Origin: Pseudomonadota bacterium
GTDB taxonomy: Bacteria > Pseudomonadota > Alphaproteobacteria > Acetobacterales > Acetobacteraceae
Assembly: GCA_021847995.1 (NCBI GenBank)
Contig: JAJZNE010000142.1
Coordinates: forward strand, 1-46,463
Direction: 5' to 3'
Length of the DNA: 46,463 bases
Within the stretch, counting starts at the first letter, position 1; each line of letters begins with the position of its first letter. The position numbers and the translations under genes were made by a program. Positions 34,864 through 45,265 of this stretch are shown piece by piece. The notes below the pieces were generated by a model, which was given only the letters and a program-made list of their open reading frames with translations, was not told where the DNA came from and searched no databases.

Positions 34864-34878
34864 ACAACCTATGGTTGT
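34864..34878. repeat. Perfect inverted repeat in the ctrA leader
   Basis: ACAACC-TAT-GGTTGT has 6-base arms and a 3-base spacer. It ends 3 bases before the GGAGG ribosome binding site of ctrA (34882-34886). It could be an operator for a dimeric regulator or a small RNA hairpin near the ribosome binding site. Confidence 0.55.
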
Positions 34879-34891
34879 CGTGGAGGCGGGA

Positions 34892-35620
34892 ATGCGCGTG
34901 TTGCTGGTGGAGGACGAGGTGACGGCGGCCAAGGGGATCGCGCTGATGCTGCGCTCGGGCGGCGCCGTCGTCGATGCCGCCGATACCGGGGAGGAGGCGC
35001 TGGAACTGGTTCGGCACTATGACTACGACGTGGTCATCCTCGATCTCATGCTGCCGGACATGGACGGATACGAGGTGGTGCGGCGCATCCGCAGCGGGCG
35101 CATCGAAGTGCCGGTGCTGATCCTTTCCGGCCTGTCACGCCCGCAGGCGAAGGTGAAGGGTCTCGGGCTGGGGGCCGACGATTTCATCACCAAGCCGTTC
35201 GACAAGGCCGAACTCCTCGCACGCATCCAGGCGGTGGTGCGGCGCAGCAAGGGCTACAGTCAGCCTTCCCTGCGAATCGGCCCGCTACAACTCAACCTCG
35301 ACAGCCGCGAAGTGTCCGTCGGCGGCAGGCCGGTGCATCTGACGGGCAAGGAATACGCCATTCTCGAACTGCTGGTGCTGCGCAAGGGAATGGTGCTGAC
35401 GAAGGAAACCTTCCTCAATCACCTCTACGGCGGCATGGACGAACCGGAGATGAAGATCATCGACGTGTTCATCTGCAAGCTGCGCAAGAAGCTGGCGCAG
35501 GCCGGCGCGGACAGCCTGATCGGCACCGTCTGGGGCCGCGGCTACATGCTGCGCGAACCTGAGCGCGGGTTTGATACCCCCGTCCGGCTGCCTGCGGACA
35601 ACTCGCTCACCGCCGCCTGA
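34892..35620 (+). CDS. ctrA: Cell-cycle response regulator CtrA
   Basis: CtrA is the essential or conditionally required OmpR-type regulator of cell cycle, motility and DNA methylation genes in alphaproteobacteria. From ATG 34892 (ribosome binding site GGAGG) the protein is 242 residues. The receiver has MRVLLVEDE, phosphoacceptor Asp51 in [21 protein letters not shown] and Lys101 in [24 protein letters not shown]. The DNA-binding domain contains [54 protein letters not shown] and [13 protein letters not shown], which is almost invariant in CtrA. The C-terminal tail is Ala-ending (LTAA), as in ClpXP-degraded CtrA. It is divergent from fliI. Confidence 0.95.
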   Translation: MRVLLVEDEVTAAKGIALMLRSGGAVVDAADTGEEALELVRHYDYDVVILDLMLPDMDGYEVVRRIRSGRIEVPVLILSGLSRPQAKVKGLGLGADDFITKPFDKAELLARIQAVVRRSKGYSQPSLRIGPLQLNLDSREVSVGGRPVHLTGKEYAILELLVLRKGMVLTKETFLNHLYGGMDEPEMKIIDVFICKLRKKLAQAGADSLIGTVWGRGYMLREPERGFDTPVRLPADNSLTAA

Positions 35621-35637
35621 TTGCGGCCGGCGCCGGA

Positions 35638-36168
35638 TCAGACCTTTTCCACCTGCCCATATTCCAGCTCCACCGGTGTCGAGCGCCCGAAGATCGACAC
35701 GCTGACCTTCACGCGGCCCTTTTCCTCGTCCACCTCTTCCACCGTTCCGTTGAAGCTGGTGAACGGCCCGTCGGCCACCCGCACCTGTTCGCCGATCTCG
35801 AACAGCACCGAGGGGCGGGGGCGCTCCACGCCTTCCTGCGTCTGCTTCATGATCCGTTCCGCCTCGGCCTCCGAGATCGGCGTCGGACGCAGGCGGGTGC
35901 CGAGAAAGCCCGTGACTTTCGGCGTGTCCTTGACAAGGTGCCAGGCCTCGTCGGAAAGCTCCATCTTGACCAGGACATAGCCGGGAAAGAACTTGCGCTC
36001 CGCGTTCACCTTGTGCCCGCGGCGAAGTTCCACCACCTCCTCCGACGGCACCATCACTTCGTCGATCTGGTCGGCGAGGCCCTTCTGGCTCGCCTGCTCC
36101 TTGATCTGCTGGGCGATCTTCTTCTCGAATCCCGAATAGACATGCACGACGTACCAACGCTTGGCCAT
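35638..36168 (-). CDS. nusG: Transcription termination/antitermination protein NusG
   Basis: NusG binds RNA polymerase and couples it to Rho or the ribosome. The 176-residue protein shows the NGN domain (RWYVVHVYSGFEKKIAQQIKE, ERKFFPGYVLVKMELSDEAWHLVKDTPKVTGFLG) and the KOW domain (GEQVRVADGPFTSFNGTVEEVDEEKGRVKVSVSIFGRSTPVELEYGQVEKV). It follows secE by 14 bases. Unusually, no rplK follows; the convergent ctrA ends 17 bases away. Confidence 0.97.
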   Translation of the reverse strand: MAKRWYVVHVYSGFEKKIAQQIKEQASQKGLADQIDEVMVPSEEVVELRRGHKVNAERKFFPGYVLVKMELSDEAWHLVKDTPKVTGFLGTRLRPTPISEAEAERIMKQTQEGVERPRPSVLFEIGEQVRVADGPFTSFNGTVEEVDEEKGRVKVSVSIFGRSTPVELEYGQVEKV

Positions 36169-36182
36169 CTCCGGCTCCTGGC

Positions 36183-36389
36183 TCAGATGCCCGCGCCGCC
36201 GAACAGGGCGCGCACGGCAACGCCGATGATCTGGTCGGCGACGAAGAAGAACACAGTGGCAAGGGCCGCCATCGCCAGCACGAGGCCGGTGGTGATCAGC
36301 GTCTCCCGCCGCGACGGCCAGGTGACCCGGGCGATCTCGGCACGCACTTCTCTGACGAATTTGGCCGGGTTCAACGCCACGCCGTTCAT
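36183..36389 (-). CDS. secE: Preprotein translocase subunit SecE
   Basis: SecE clamps the SecYEG channel. The 68-residue product has the amphipathic KFVREVRAEIARVTWPSRRETLITTGLVLAMAALATVFFFVADQIIG with a single transmembrane helix, the short alphaproteobacterial form. It lies between tRNA-Trp and nusG, a conserved order. Confidence 0.95.
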   Translation of the reverse strand: MNGVALNPAKFVREVRAEIARVTWPSRRETLITTGLVLAMAALATVFFFVADQIIGVAVRALFGGAGI

Positions 36390-36452
36390 GCTCCGTGAAA
36401 ACCTTCCGAGAATGTTTCGGGAACCTGTCCTGCCGCGCGCGCCGTCGCGGGT

Positions 36453-36529
36453 TGGCAGGGGTGGAGGGTCTCGAACCCCCAGCCTCCGGTTTTGGAGACC
36501 GGCGCTCTAGCCAATTGAGCTACACCCCT
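36453..36529 (-). tRNA. tRNA-Trp (anticodon CCA)
   Basis: On the minus strand a 77-base cloverleaf runs from 36529 to 36453. The acceptor AGGGGTG pairs with CACCCCT, and the anticodon stem CCGGT/ACCGG encloses loop CTCCAAA with anticodon CCA. The T-loop is GGTTCGAGA, the discriminator G, and CCA is encoded at 36455-36453. It precedes secE-nusG as in many proteobacteria. Confidence 0.96.
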
Positions 36530-36575
36530 GCGGCACCCGCCGGCGCCGCTCCGGCACGGCAGATCCGGGCGCGGG

Positions 36576-36604
36576 TAGAAAGAATGCGGCCGGTGGAAAG
36601 TCAA
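36576..36604 (-). promoter_or_regulatory. Candidate promoter for tRNA-Trp-secE-nusG
   Basis: Read on the minus strand, TTGACT (36604-36599) and TTTCTA (36581-36576) are 17 bases apart, about 47 bases upstream of the tRNA. The -35 box is good and the -10 box poor. Confidence 0.4.
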
Positions 36605-36641
36605 GTGCAGAGCCGAGCGGTCCCGCGCCGATCCGATCCGG

Positions 36642-37871
36642 CTAGGACCGATACGACCCGTTGATGTCGATATAGCCGTGCGTCAGGTCGCACGTCCAGA
36701 CGCTTGACCGGCCGCGGCCGAGGCCGAGTTCGACGGTGATCGAAATCTCCCGCCCCTTCATATGCGCCACCACCGGCGTCTCGTCGTAACCCGGCACGGC
36801 AGCCCCCGCGCGCGCGATCCAGACGCCGCCGACGGCCACGCCAAGCCGATCGCGGTCCGCCGGCTCCCCGCTCTTGCCGACCGCCATGACGATGCGTCCC
36901 CAATTCGCATCCTCGCCGGCGATCGCCGTCTTGACCAGCGGCGAGTTGGCGACGGCAAGCCCGACCCGGCGGGCCGAACGGGCGGAGACCGCGCCATTCA
37001 CGTCGATCCGCACGAGCTTCTGTGCCCCTTCGCCATCGCGCACCACGTCCAGCGCGAGTTCGTGCAGCACCTCGGCAAGGGCGGCGCGGAAGCCTGCCAG
37101 CATCGGCCCGCCGGCCGTGGGCACGCGGGCATGGCGCGCCTGGCCGGTTGCGAACAGCAGTACGGTATCGCTGGTCGAGGTGTCGGAATCGACCGTGATC
37201 CGGTTGAAGCTCGCCTCGCTGCCCCGTGCCAGCGCCGATTGCAGGGCGGCCGGCGGGATTTTCGCATCGGTGAAGACGAAGCAAAGCATGGTCGCCATGT
37301 CGGGGGCGATCATGCCGCTGCCCTTTGCGATGCCGCTGATGCGCACCTCCGCCCCAGCGATCCGCGCGGTTCGCGTCGCGGCCTTGGGAAACGTGTCGGT
37401 GGTCATGATGCCACGGGCCGCTGCCTCCCAGGCGTCGGCGCGCAGCGTCGCGTGCAGCGCCGGTAACGCCGCCGTCAGCCGCGCATGCGCCAGCGCCTCG
37501 CCGATCACCCCGGTGGAGGCAAGGAAGACCTGCCGCGCCGGGCAACCGACCAGCCGTGCAGCCGCCTCGGCGGTGGCCTGCACCGCCTCGCGTCCGGCGC
37601 GGCCGGTGAACACGTTGGCATTGCCGGCATTGACGACCAGGGCCCGTGCCCGCCCGGCCGGCAGGATGCTCCGGCACCAATCGACCGGCGCGCCGGGGCA
37701 GCGGTTGCGGGTGAACACGCCGGCGACGGCGGTTCCCGGCGCAAGCTCCGCCATCACCAGATCGGTGCGTCCCTGGTAGCGGATGCCCGCCGCCGCGGCG
37801 CCGAGGCGCACCCCGGCCAGTTCCGGCAGCGGCGGCAGGTCCACGGCCAGGGGTGAGATGCTCGGCGGCAT
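36642..37871 (-). CDS. argJ: Bifunctional glutamate N-acetyltransferase / ornithine acetyltransferase
   Basis: ArgJ transfers acetyl from acetylornithine to glutamate, closing the cyclic arginine pathway. It self-cleaves into two chains before a catalytic threonine. From ATG 37871 the protein is 409 residues. It contains VFTRNRCPGAPVDWCR, NAGNANVFTG, the oxyanion-hole region STGVIGE, GIMTTDTFPK, and the cleavage site KGSGMIAPDMA/TMLCF (Ala193-Thr194), then VDSDTSTSDTVLLFATG and GEDANWGRIVMAVGKSGE. The end THGYIDINGSYRS matches the family C-terminus. It lies 13 bases after the foldase gene. Confidence 0.96.
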   Translation of the reverse strand: MPPSISPLAVDLPPLPELAGVRLGAAAAGIRYQGRTDLVMAELAPGTAVAGVFTRNRCPGAPVDWCRSILPAGRARALVVNAGNANVFTGRAGREAVQATAEAAARLVGCPARQVFLASTGVIGEALAHARLTAALPALHATLRADAWEAAARGIMTTDTFPKAATRTARIAGAEVRISGIAKGSGMIAPDMATMLCFVFTDAKIPPAALQSALARGSEASFNRITVDSDTSTSDTVLLFATGQARHARVPTAGGPMLAGFRAALAEVLHELALDVVRDGEGAQKLVRIDVNGAVSARSARRVGLAVANSPLVKTAIAGEDANWGRIVMAVGKSGEPADRDRLGVAVGGVWIARAGAAVPGYDETPVVAHMKGREISITVELGLGRGRSSVWTCDLTHGYIDINGSYRS

Positions 37872-37884
37872 GACGCGCGCGGCC

Positions 37885-38799
37885 TTAGGGTTTCGCGGCC
37901 GGCGGGGGTTCGGCGGAATCGGTCGCCTTCGGCGCCGAGCCGTCAGGGTTGAACCGCTGGATCGCAAGCCCCTGTCGCGCCTCCGCCACCACCTTGCGCA
38001 CGCCCTCCTGGATCATGTCCTGGCGGAGCTGGTCGCGCGCCTGCTCGAAGGTGGGCGGCGGCGCCTGGCGGCGGCCCTCCACCTTGATGATGTGCCAGCC
38101 ATACTGCGTATGCACCGGCGTATCGGTGATCTGGCCCGGTTGCAGGGCAAAGGCGGCGGCGGAGAACTCCGGCAGCATGTCGCCCTTCTTGAACCAGCCG
38201 AGATCTCCGCCCTGGGCGGCGCCCGGGTCGGTGCTGTGTTCCCTGGCAAGCTGGGCAAAATCCGCCCCGCCCTTCAACTGCGCGATGATCTTCTTCGCCT
38301 CATCCTCGCTCGCCACCAGGATGTGGCGGGCATGGACCTCTTCCTCGCCGGGCTTGTTGGCGACCGTCGCGTCATAGCGTTCCTTGACCTTCTGCTCGGT
38401 CACCGACGGGCCGACATCGCGGCTCAACAGGGCGTTCTGTAGCGCCGAGTCGGCGGCGCGCGTCATCTGCCGCTGCACCTGCGGATCCTTGTCCAGCCCC
38501 TGCTTCTGGGCAAGCAGCACCAGTGCCTTGCGATCCACCAGCTGGTCCAGCATCATCGGAAACAGCATGTTGGGCGGCAGGCTGCGATATTCGTCCGGCA
38601 GGCCCGACATCGCCTCGCGCACGTCGCTCGCGCGGATATCCTCCCCGTTGACTTTCGCCACCACCGGGTCGGACGTGGCCGGCTCGCCCGCCGCGGCGGC
38701 TGGGGGCGGCGCGGTGGCCGGCGCCGGCGCGGACTGGGCCAGGGCCGCGCAGCTCATGGCCGCGAGCATGCCCGCAAGGGGGAAACCGAACGTCCGCAT
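37885..38799 (-). CDS. Periplasmic PpiC-type peptidyl-prolyl cis-trans isomerase
   Basis: Parvulin-type foldases help fold exported proteins. The 304-residue product has a signal peptide (MRTFGFPLAGMLAAMSCAALAQS), a Pro/Ala-rich linker, an SurA/PrsA-like N-domain (VVAKVNGEDIRASDVREAM), and the rotamase domain from about residue 150: VHARHILVASEDEAKKIIAQLKGGADFAQLAREHSTDPGAAQGGDLGWFKKGDMLPEFSAAAFALQPGQITDTPVHTQYGWHIIKVEGRR. ATG 38799 has GGAAGGA upstream; an earlier in-frame start would hide the signal peptide. It is divergent from secA, which fits a shared role in protein export. Confidence 0.93.
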   Translation of the reverse strand: MRTFGFPLAGMLAAMSCAALAQSAPAPATAPPPAAAAGEPATSDPVVAKVNGEDIRASDVREAMSGLPDEYRSLPPNMLFPMMLDQLVDRKALVLLAQKQGLDKDPQVQRQMTRAADSALQNALLSRDVGPSVTEQKVKERYDATVANKPGEEEVHARHILVASEDEAKKIIAQLKGGADFAQLAREHSTDPGAAQGGDLGWFKKGDMLPEFSAAAFALQPGQITDTPVHTQYGWHIIKVEGRRQAPPPTFEQARDQLRQDMIQEGVRKVVAEARQGLAIQRFNPDGSAPKATDSAEPPPAAKP

Positions 38800-38824
38800 G
38801 GGCAATCCTTCCAGTAACGAGGGG

Positions 38825-38853
38825 ATGATGGCCGAAGCCGGGAGACGCGACAA
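38825..38853 (-). promoter_or_regulatory. Candidate promoter for the PpiC-type gene and argJ
   Basis: On the minus strand, TTGTCG (38853-38848) and CATCAT (38830-38825) are 17 bases apart, each matching 4/6 positions. The leader would be about 20 bases. Confidence 0.4.
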
Positions 38854-38875
38854 GCCGGGCGGCGGGGCGGCGTCG

Positions 38876-38904
38876 TTGACCGGCGGGGGTTCGGGTCCTA
38901 TCTG
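38876..38904 (+). promoter_or_regulatory. Candidate promoter for secA
   Basis: TTGACC (38876-38881) and TATCTG (38899-38904) are 17 bases apart. The leader to the secA ATG would be about 105 bases and has no recognisable SecM-like gene. Confidence 0.5.
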
Positions 38905-39017
38905 ACTCGCCAGACCAGAACGGCCCCCCCGGGTGGCTGGACGGGCGGCCGGGGGTCGGCCGTGCCCGCCATGCCTGCCGCGGCGGGCCGCCGACGCCCG
39001 TCCCGGAAGGCTTCCGC

Positions 39018-41765
<2,748 letters not shown>

Positions 41766-41771
41766 GTCCGG

Positions 41772-43277
41772 TCAGGCCGCAGCAAGCGGCAAACGGACGC
41801 GCACGCTCAGGCCATGCGGCACCCGGTTGGCCGCGGTGATGTCGCCGCCGAGCGCGCGCGCATTCTGCCGCGCGATCCACAGGCCGATGCCGAAATGCGC
41901 CGGCTCGCCCGCGGCAAGGGCCTGCTCCCGGGGCATGTCGCGGCGGTCCGAGTAGTAGCGCGCGAAGATCCGCGTCAGCGCCGCCTCCGGCACGCCCGGC
42001 CCCTCGTCTTCGACTTTTGCCAGCACGCCATCTTCGCCTGAAGCCAGAGCCACCCGCACGGTACCGCCGGCCGGGGAAAAGCTCAGTGCGTTGTCGAGCA
42101 GGTTCTCGAAAATGGTCTCGATCGCGTCCGGCGCGCCGAGCACGGTCACGCCGGGGGCGATCTGCTCGACGATGGCGACACGGCGCGCCGCCCGCATGGT
42201 GCGTGCATCGGCCACCAGATCGCGCAGCAGCGCCGAAAGATCGACGCGGCTGCGGGCCATCTCCAGCATGTCCGCGGTCGCCCCGTCGAGGCGGCGCAGC
42301 GATCCCACCAGGCCGTCCAGCCGGTCGAGCGCGGCATTCAGCGCGGCGGCGGCAGCCCGGCGCGAATCGTCCGGCGCGTCCGCGTCGGACAATGGCGCAA
42401 CGGCCTGGCGGATGGTCGCGATCGGGCCCTTGAGGGCGTGCGCGTTGTCCTCCGCCGCCTGCCGGATCAGCGCAGCAGCGTCGCGCAATCGCTTCACCAG
42501 GCCGTCGATCGCGCGCGCCACCGGTACCATCTCCGGCACATCGGTCACGTCCTGGAATCCGCCGTGGTCGTCGGACGTCAGCGCCTGCCGGCGGAAGCGT
42601 CGCAGATTGGCCCAGACGCTGGCAAAGATCGCCAGGATCAGGGCCGCCATCAGCACATACACCGCGCCCGCGAACAGCAGCGCGCGCCGGACCGCGAGCG
42701 GACGGCCGGCAATTCCGGCAACCTCGCGCTCGGCATTGACCGCGATCACGATCGCCCAGCAGCCCGCCGCACCGGTGACACCGGTGACGGAGGTGATCAC
42801 CGCCGGTGTCGTGCCGGCTCCGGCTACCCGCTCGGTCAGCGGCGTGCCGCCGCTGCATGACTGCGCCAGCCGCGCCAGCACGCCAAGTGCGGCGAGTCGT
42901 GCCCGTTCCGGCTCCAGCCGGCCGGCGGCAACCGGCGGCACGCTTGCCACCAGGAAGAACTGCTTGTCATCGGCCGAGCCGGAAGGGTGAAACAGCAGGG
43001 TGATCTGCCGCCGCGGATCGGCAAAGCGTTGCAGCCGCGGTTCAAGCGTTGCCAGATCGTCCGGTTGCAGGGCGAGCAGGTCGGGGGCGAGGCCGCTCGC
43101 GATGGCGGTGCCGGCGTCCTGCACCGCGGTCAGCAGCAGGGCGCGCCGTTCCGCTTCGATGCGCTCGAAGATCGCGAACAGCAGCAGCGGAAGGGCGATC
43201 AGGACGGCAAGCAGGGCGACTCCCCGCACGCGCAGCGACCGCCACCCTCCCGCCGGCGCACGGGCGCGTTCAGCCAT
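41772..43277 (-). CDS. Membrane sensor histidine kinase
   Basis: The 501-residue protein has a first membrane helix at about 17-37, a periplasmic sensor domain (about 38-197), a second helix at about 200-223 and a HAMP-like region. The phosphoacceptor is probably His280 in EDNAHALKGPIATIR, a variant of the usual HELRTPL resembling the HxLKTPL of PhoQ-like kinases. The ATPase domain shows the N-box ENLLDNALSFSP (391-402), DEGPGVPE and HFGIGLWIARQNARALGG. Its ATG overlaps the response regulator stop by 8 bases, so the two form a translationally coupled pair. The signal is unknown. Confidence 0.9.
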   Translation of the reverse strand: MAERARAPAGGWRSLRVRGVALLAVLIALPLLLFAIFERIEAERRALLLTAVQDAGTAIASGLAPDLLALQPDDLATLEPRLQRFADPRRQITLLFHPSGSADDKQFFLVASVPPVAAGRLEPERARLAALGVLARLAQSCSGGTPLTERVAGAGTTPAVITSVTGVTGAAGCWAIVIAVNAEREVAGIAGRPLAVRRALLFAGAVYVLMAALILAIFASVWANLRRFRRQALTSDDHGGFQDVTDVPEMVPVARAIDGLVKRLRDAAALIRQAAEDNAHALKGPIATIRQAVAPLSDADAPDDSRRAAAAALNAALDRLDGLVGSLRRLDGATADMLEMARSRVDLSALLRDLVADARTMRAARRVAIVEQIAPGVTVLGAPDAIETIFENLLDNALSFSPAGGTVRVALASGEDGVLAKVEDEGPGVPEAALTRIFARYYSDRRDMPREQALAAGEPAHFGIGLWIARQNARALGGDITAANRVPHGLSVRVRLPLAAA

Positions 43278-44010
43278 CGTCGCGCCAGCGATAGCCGAAC
43301 CCCGGATACGCCACCAGGGCGTCGAAGGCCGCGTCCACGCTCTCGAACTTGCGCCGGATGCGCTTGATGGTGGCGCGCACATTGGCCCGGTACCCGTCCT
43401 CGCCCTGGCCGGCCATGAAGCCTTCGCCCTTGATCGCGTCGTAGACCTTCCGATAGCTGACATCCCGGCCGGAGGCGGTGGCGAGGACATGCACCACGTC
43501 GAACTCGGTGCGGCTGAGCGGAACTTCGCGGTCGAGCCAGAGCGCGCGCCGCGATGCCACCAGCAGGGTCAGCCGGCCGCAGCGCAGATCGGGGATCTTG
43601 CCGCCGGCAGGGCCGGCACGCGGGCGCAGCACGAGATCGAGGCGGCGCAGGATGATGGCGGCGCCGCGGCTTTTGTCGATGAACTCGACGGCGCCTTCAC
43701 CCAGCGCCGCCTCCTCGAACATCGGCGCCGCGTGCGAGGTCACGAACACGACCGGCAGCGCCAGCCCCGCCGCTTTCAGGGCGCGCAGGAAGCCGAGTCC
43801 ATCGAGCCGCGGCATGTCGAGATCGACCACGCAGGCCGCCGCCGGCAGGCCGCCGCGCAGCGCGGCCAGCGCCGCCTCGGCGTCATCGAAGCAGGTCGGC
43901 TGAAAGCCGCCCGCCGTCAGGTTGGCCGCGAACACGTCCAGGAACAGCCGATCGTCATCGATGACGACGAGCCGCCGCACGCCGGATGCGATCGGGGGGT
44001 CAGTCGCCAT
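43270..44010 (-). CDS. OmpR-type two-component response regulator
   Basis: The 246-residue protein is the cognate partner of the adjacent kinase. The receiver has RRLVVIDDDR, the phosphoacceptor Asp63 in ACVVDLDMPRLDG, the Thr/Ser switch VFVTSHA and the Lys in FIDKSRG. The winged-helix domain contains VPLSRTEFDVVHVLATASGRDVSYRKVYDAIKGEGF, YRANVRATIKRIRRKFE and YPGFGYRW. ATG 44010 is preferred; a TTG at 44031 is also in frame. The start lies inside the end of the upstream lipoprotein gene (11-base overlap). Confidence 0.9.
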   Translation of the reverse strand: MATDPPIASGVRRLVVIDDDRLFLDVFAANLTAGGFQPTCFDDAEAALAALRGGLPAAACVVDLDMPRLDGLGFLRALKAAGLALPVVFVTSHAAPMFEEAALGEGAVEFIDKSRGAAIILRRLDLVLRPRAGPAGGKIPDLRCGRLTLLVASRRALWLDREVPLSRTEFDVVHVLATASGRDVSYRKVYDAIKGEGFMAGQGEDGYRANVRATIKRIRRKFESVDAAFDALVAYPGFGYRWRDDG

Positions 44011-44500
44011 GGCCGGCGCGCAGGCGTGCAAGGCAGGCAGCGGCGTCGCCGCCTGCTTCCCGATGCTGGCTGAGGGCGAAGAAATCGCCGCGGGTCACGT
44101 CGTAATAGAAGGCGATGTCCACCTGGCAGTCGGCGCCCCGGTAGCGCCATGTCTGAGCGGCGCCCTGCGCGCTCTGTTCGGCCGGCGGCCCGAGCAGCCG
44201 CCGCACCGCCTCCTGCGACCACCCGACCACGCGCACCGGCGGCGGCGCGGCGGACGGTGGCGCGGCGGCGCCCGGTGCGGATGGCGGCGGATGCAGCGCG
44301 CCGGCGGCGGCGGCGGAGCCGGTCGGCGTGGTCGGCGGAACCGGATGCGGCTTCGGCGGCAGATGCGCGGCCGGGTGCGATGGCTTGGGCGGCGGTTGCA
44401 GGAGGGCGCATCCGCCGAGCAGCAGCGTGCCCGCGGCGGCACAAACCGCGACGCGCCAGTGACCTTGGGTCACACGGCGTGACAAAACAGGGACCAGCAT
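44000..44500 (-). CDS. Proline-rich lipoprotein of unknown function
   Basis: The product of about 166 residues has a lipoprotein signal with lipobox LLGGC, then a Pro/Ala/His-rich segment (PPPKPSHPAAHLPPKPHPVPP...). A small C-terminal domain follows (GWSQEAVRRLLGPPAEQSAQGAAQTWRYRGADCQVDIAFYYDVTRGDFFALSQ) that vaguely resembles SmpA/BamE-like folds (Gly-Pro ... Trp-x-Tyr ... Cys). The start is uncertain: ATG 44500 or GTG 44473, and neither has a ribosome binding site. It is the first gene of a chain with the response regulator and kinase, so it may take part in envelope sensing; that is inference. Confidence 0.7.
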   Translation of the reverse strand: MLVPVLSRRVTQGHWRVAVCAAAGTLLLGGCALLQPPPKPSHPAAHLPPKPHPVPPTTPTGSAAAAGALHPPPSAPGAAAPPSAAPPPVRVVGWSQEAVRRLLGPPAEQSAQGAAQTWRYRGADCQVDIAFYYDVTRGDFFALSQHREAGGDAAACLARLRAGHGD

Positions 44501-44527
44501 TGTCACGACTTGTACCGCGATCCTAAT
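44500..44527 (+). promoter_or_regulatory. Candidate promoter for the glycine-zipper lipoprotein gene
   Basis: TTGTCA (44500-44505) and CCTAAT (44522-44527) are 16 bases apart with 5/6 and 4/6 matches. The leader would be about 38 bases. Confidence 0.4.
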
Positions 44528-44571
44528 CCAGGCGCGCAATCAATCTGTTGCATGCCGGAGGAGAAGGCAAG

Positions 44572-44784
44572 ATGGCGATCATGCGGGGGGTGGCCCTGGC
44601 GGTGGGCGTGCTGGCCCTGGCGGGCTGCTCCAATCTCACCACCCAGCAGCAGCGCGCCCTGAGCGGCGGGGCCATCGGCACGGCCGCGGGCATGGGCATC
44701 GCCGCGCTATCCGGCGGCAGCCTGCTCCTCGGCGGCCTGGTGGGGGCAGCCGGGGGTGCCGTGGTCGGCGCAGTCACCCATTGA
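44572..44784 (+). CDS. Small glycine-zipper lipoprotein
   Basis: The 70-residue product has a lipoprotein signal (VALAVGVLALAGC) and a glycine-zipper segment (GGAIGTAAGMGIAALSGGSLLLGGLVGAAGGAVVGAV), typical of small outer-membrane lipoproteins (YMGG/OmpA-glycine-zipper type) that insert or oligomerise in the envelope. A GGAGGAG ribosome binding site precedes ATG 44572. The function is unknown. Confidence 0.85.
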   Translation: MAIMRGVALAVGVLALAGCSNLTTQQQRALSGGAIGTAAGMGIAALSGGSLLLGGLVGAAGGAVVGAVTH

Positions 44785-44866
44785 AATGATGTCCGCAACG
44801 GAGACCGGCGGGCTCTGGCCCCGCCTGATGCAGCGCTGGTGCATGATGCCGCAGGGACAGACGCCG

Positions 44867-45220
44867 ATGACGGTCCTGCTGGTTGATGACGACCCGCTGG
44901 TGCTCTCGGTGCTCGCCGAAGCGCTGACGGAGTGCGGGCATCGTGTGGTGCCCTGCCGCGATGCCGGGGAATGCCTGGCGGCGCTGGACGGTGCCGGGGA
45001 GCGGCTGCTGCTGGTCACCGACATGGCGCTGCCCGGCTGTTCCGGCCGGGCACTGGCCGAGGAGGTCCGCCGCCGCCGGCCGGGCGTGCCGGTGGTGTTC
45101 GCGACCGGCCTGCCGGCCAGCGCGGTGGTGCCGCTTGGGACCGACGAAACCCTGATGGAGAAGCCGTTCAGCCTGCGCGACTTCGCCGCGGTCGTGGCCC
45201 GTCTCGTCACGGTCGCCTGA
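44867..45220 (+). CDS. Single-domain response regulator
   Basis: The 117-residue protein is a lone CheY-like receiver: TVLLVDDDPLVLSVLAEAL, phosphoacceptor Asp52 in LLLVTDMALPGCSGRALA, Thr80 in VVFATG, and Lys99 in LMEKPFSLRDF. There is no output domain, so it acts through protein contacts, as DivK or CpdR do, or serves as a phosphate relay or sink. ATG 44867 is preferred because it begins directly at the receiver; in-frame starts upstream (from 44756) overlap the lipoprotein gene. No partner kinase is adjacent on this strand. Confidence 0.88.
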   Translation: MTVLLVDDDPLVLSVLAEALTECGHRVVPCRDAGECLAALDGAGERLLLVTDMALPGCSGRALAEEVRRRRPGVPVVFATGLPASAVVPLGTDETLMEKPFSLRDFAAVVARLVTVA

Positions 45221-45265
45221 ACCGGGCACGTTGGCGCGGCGGCGCCGGCATGGCACTGTGCGGCG

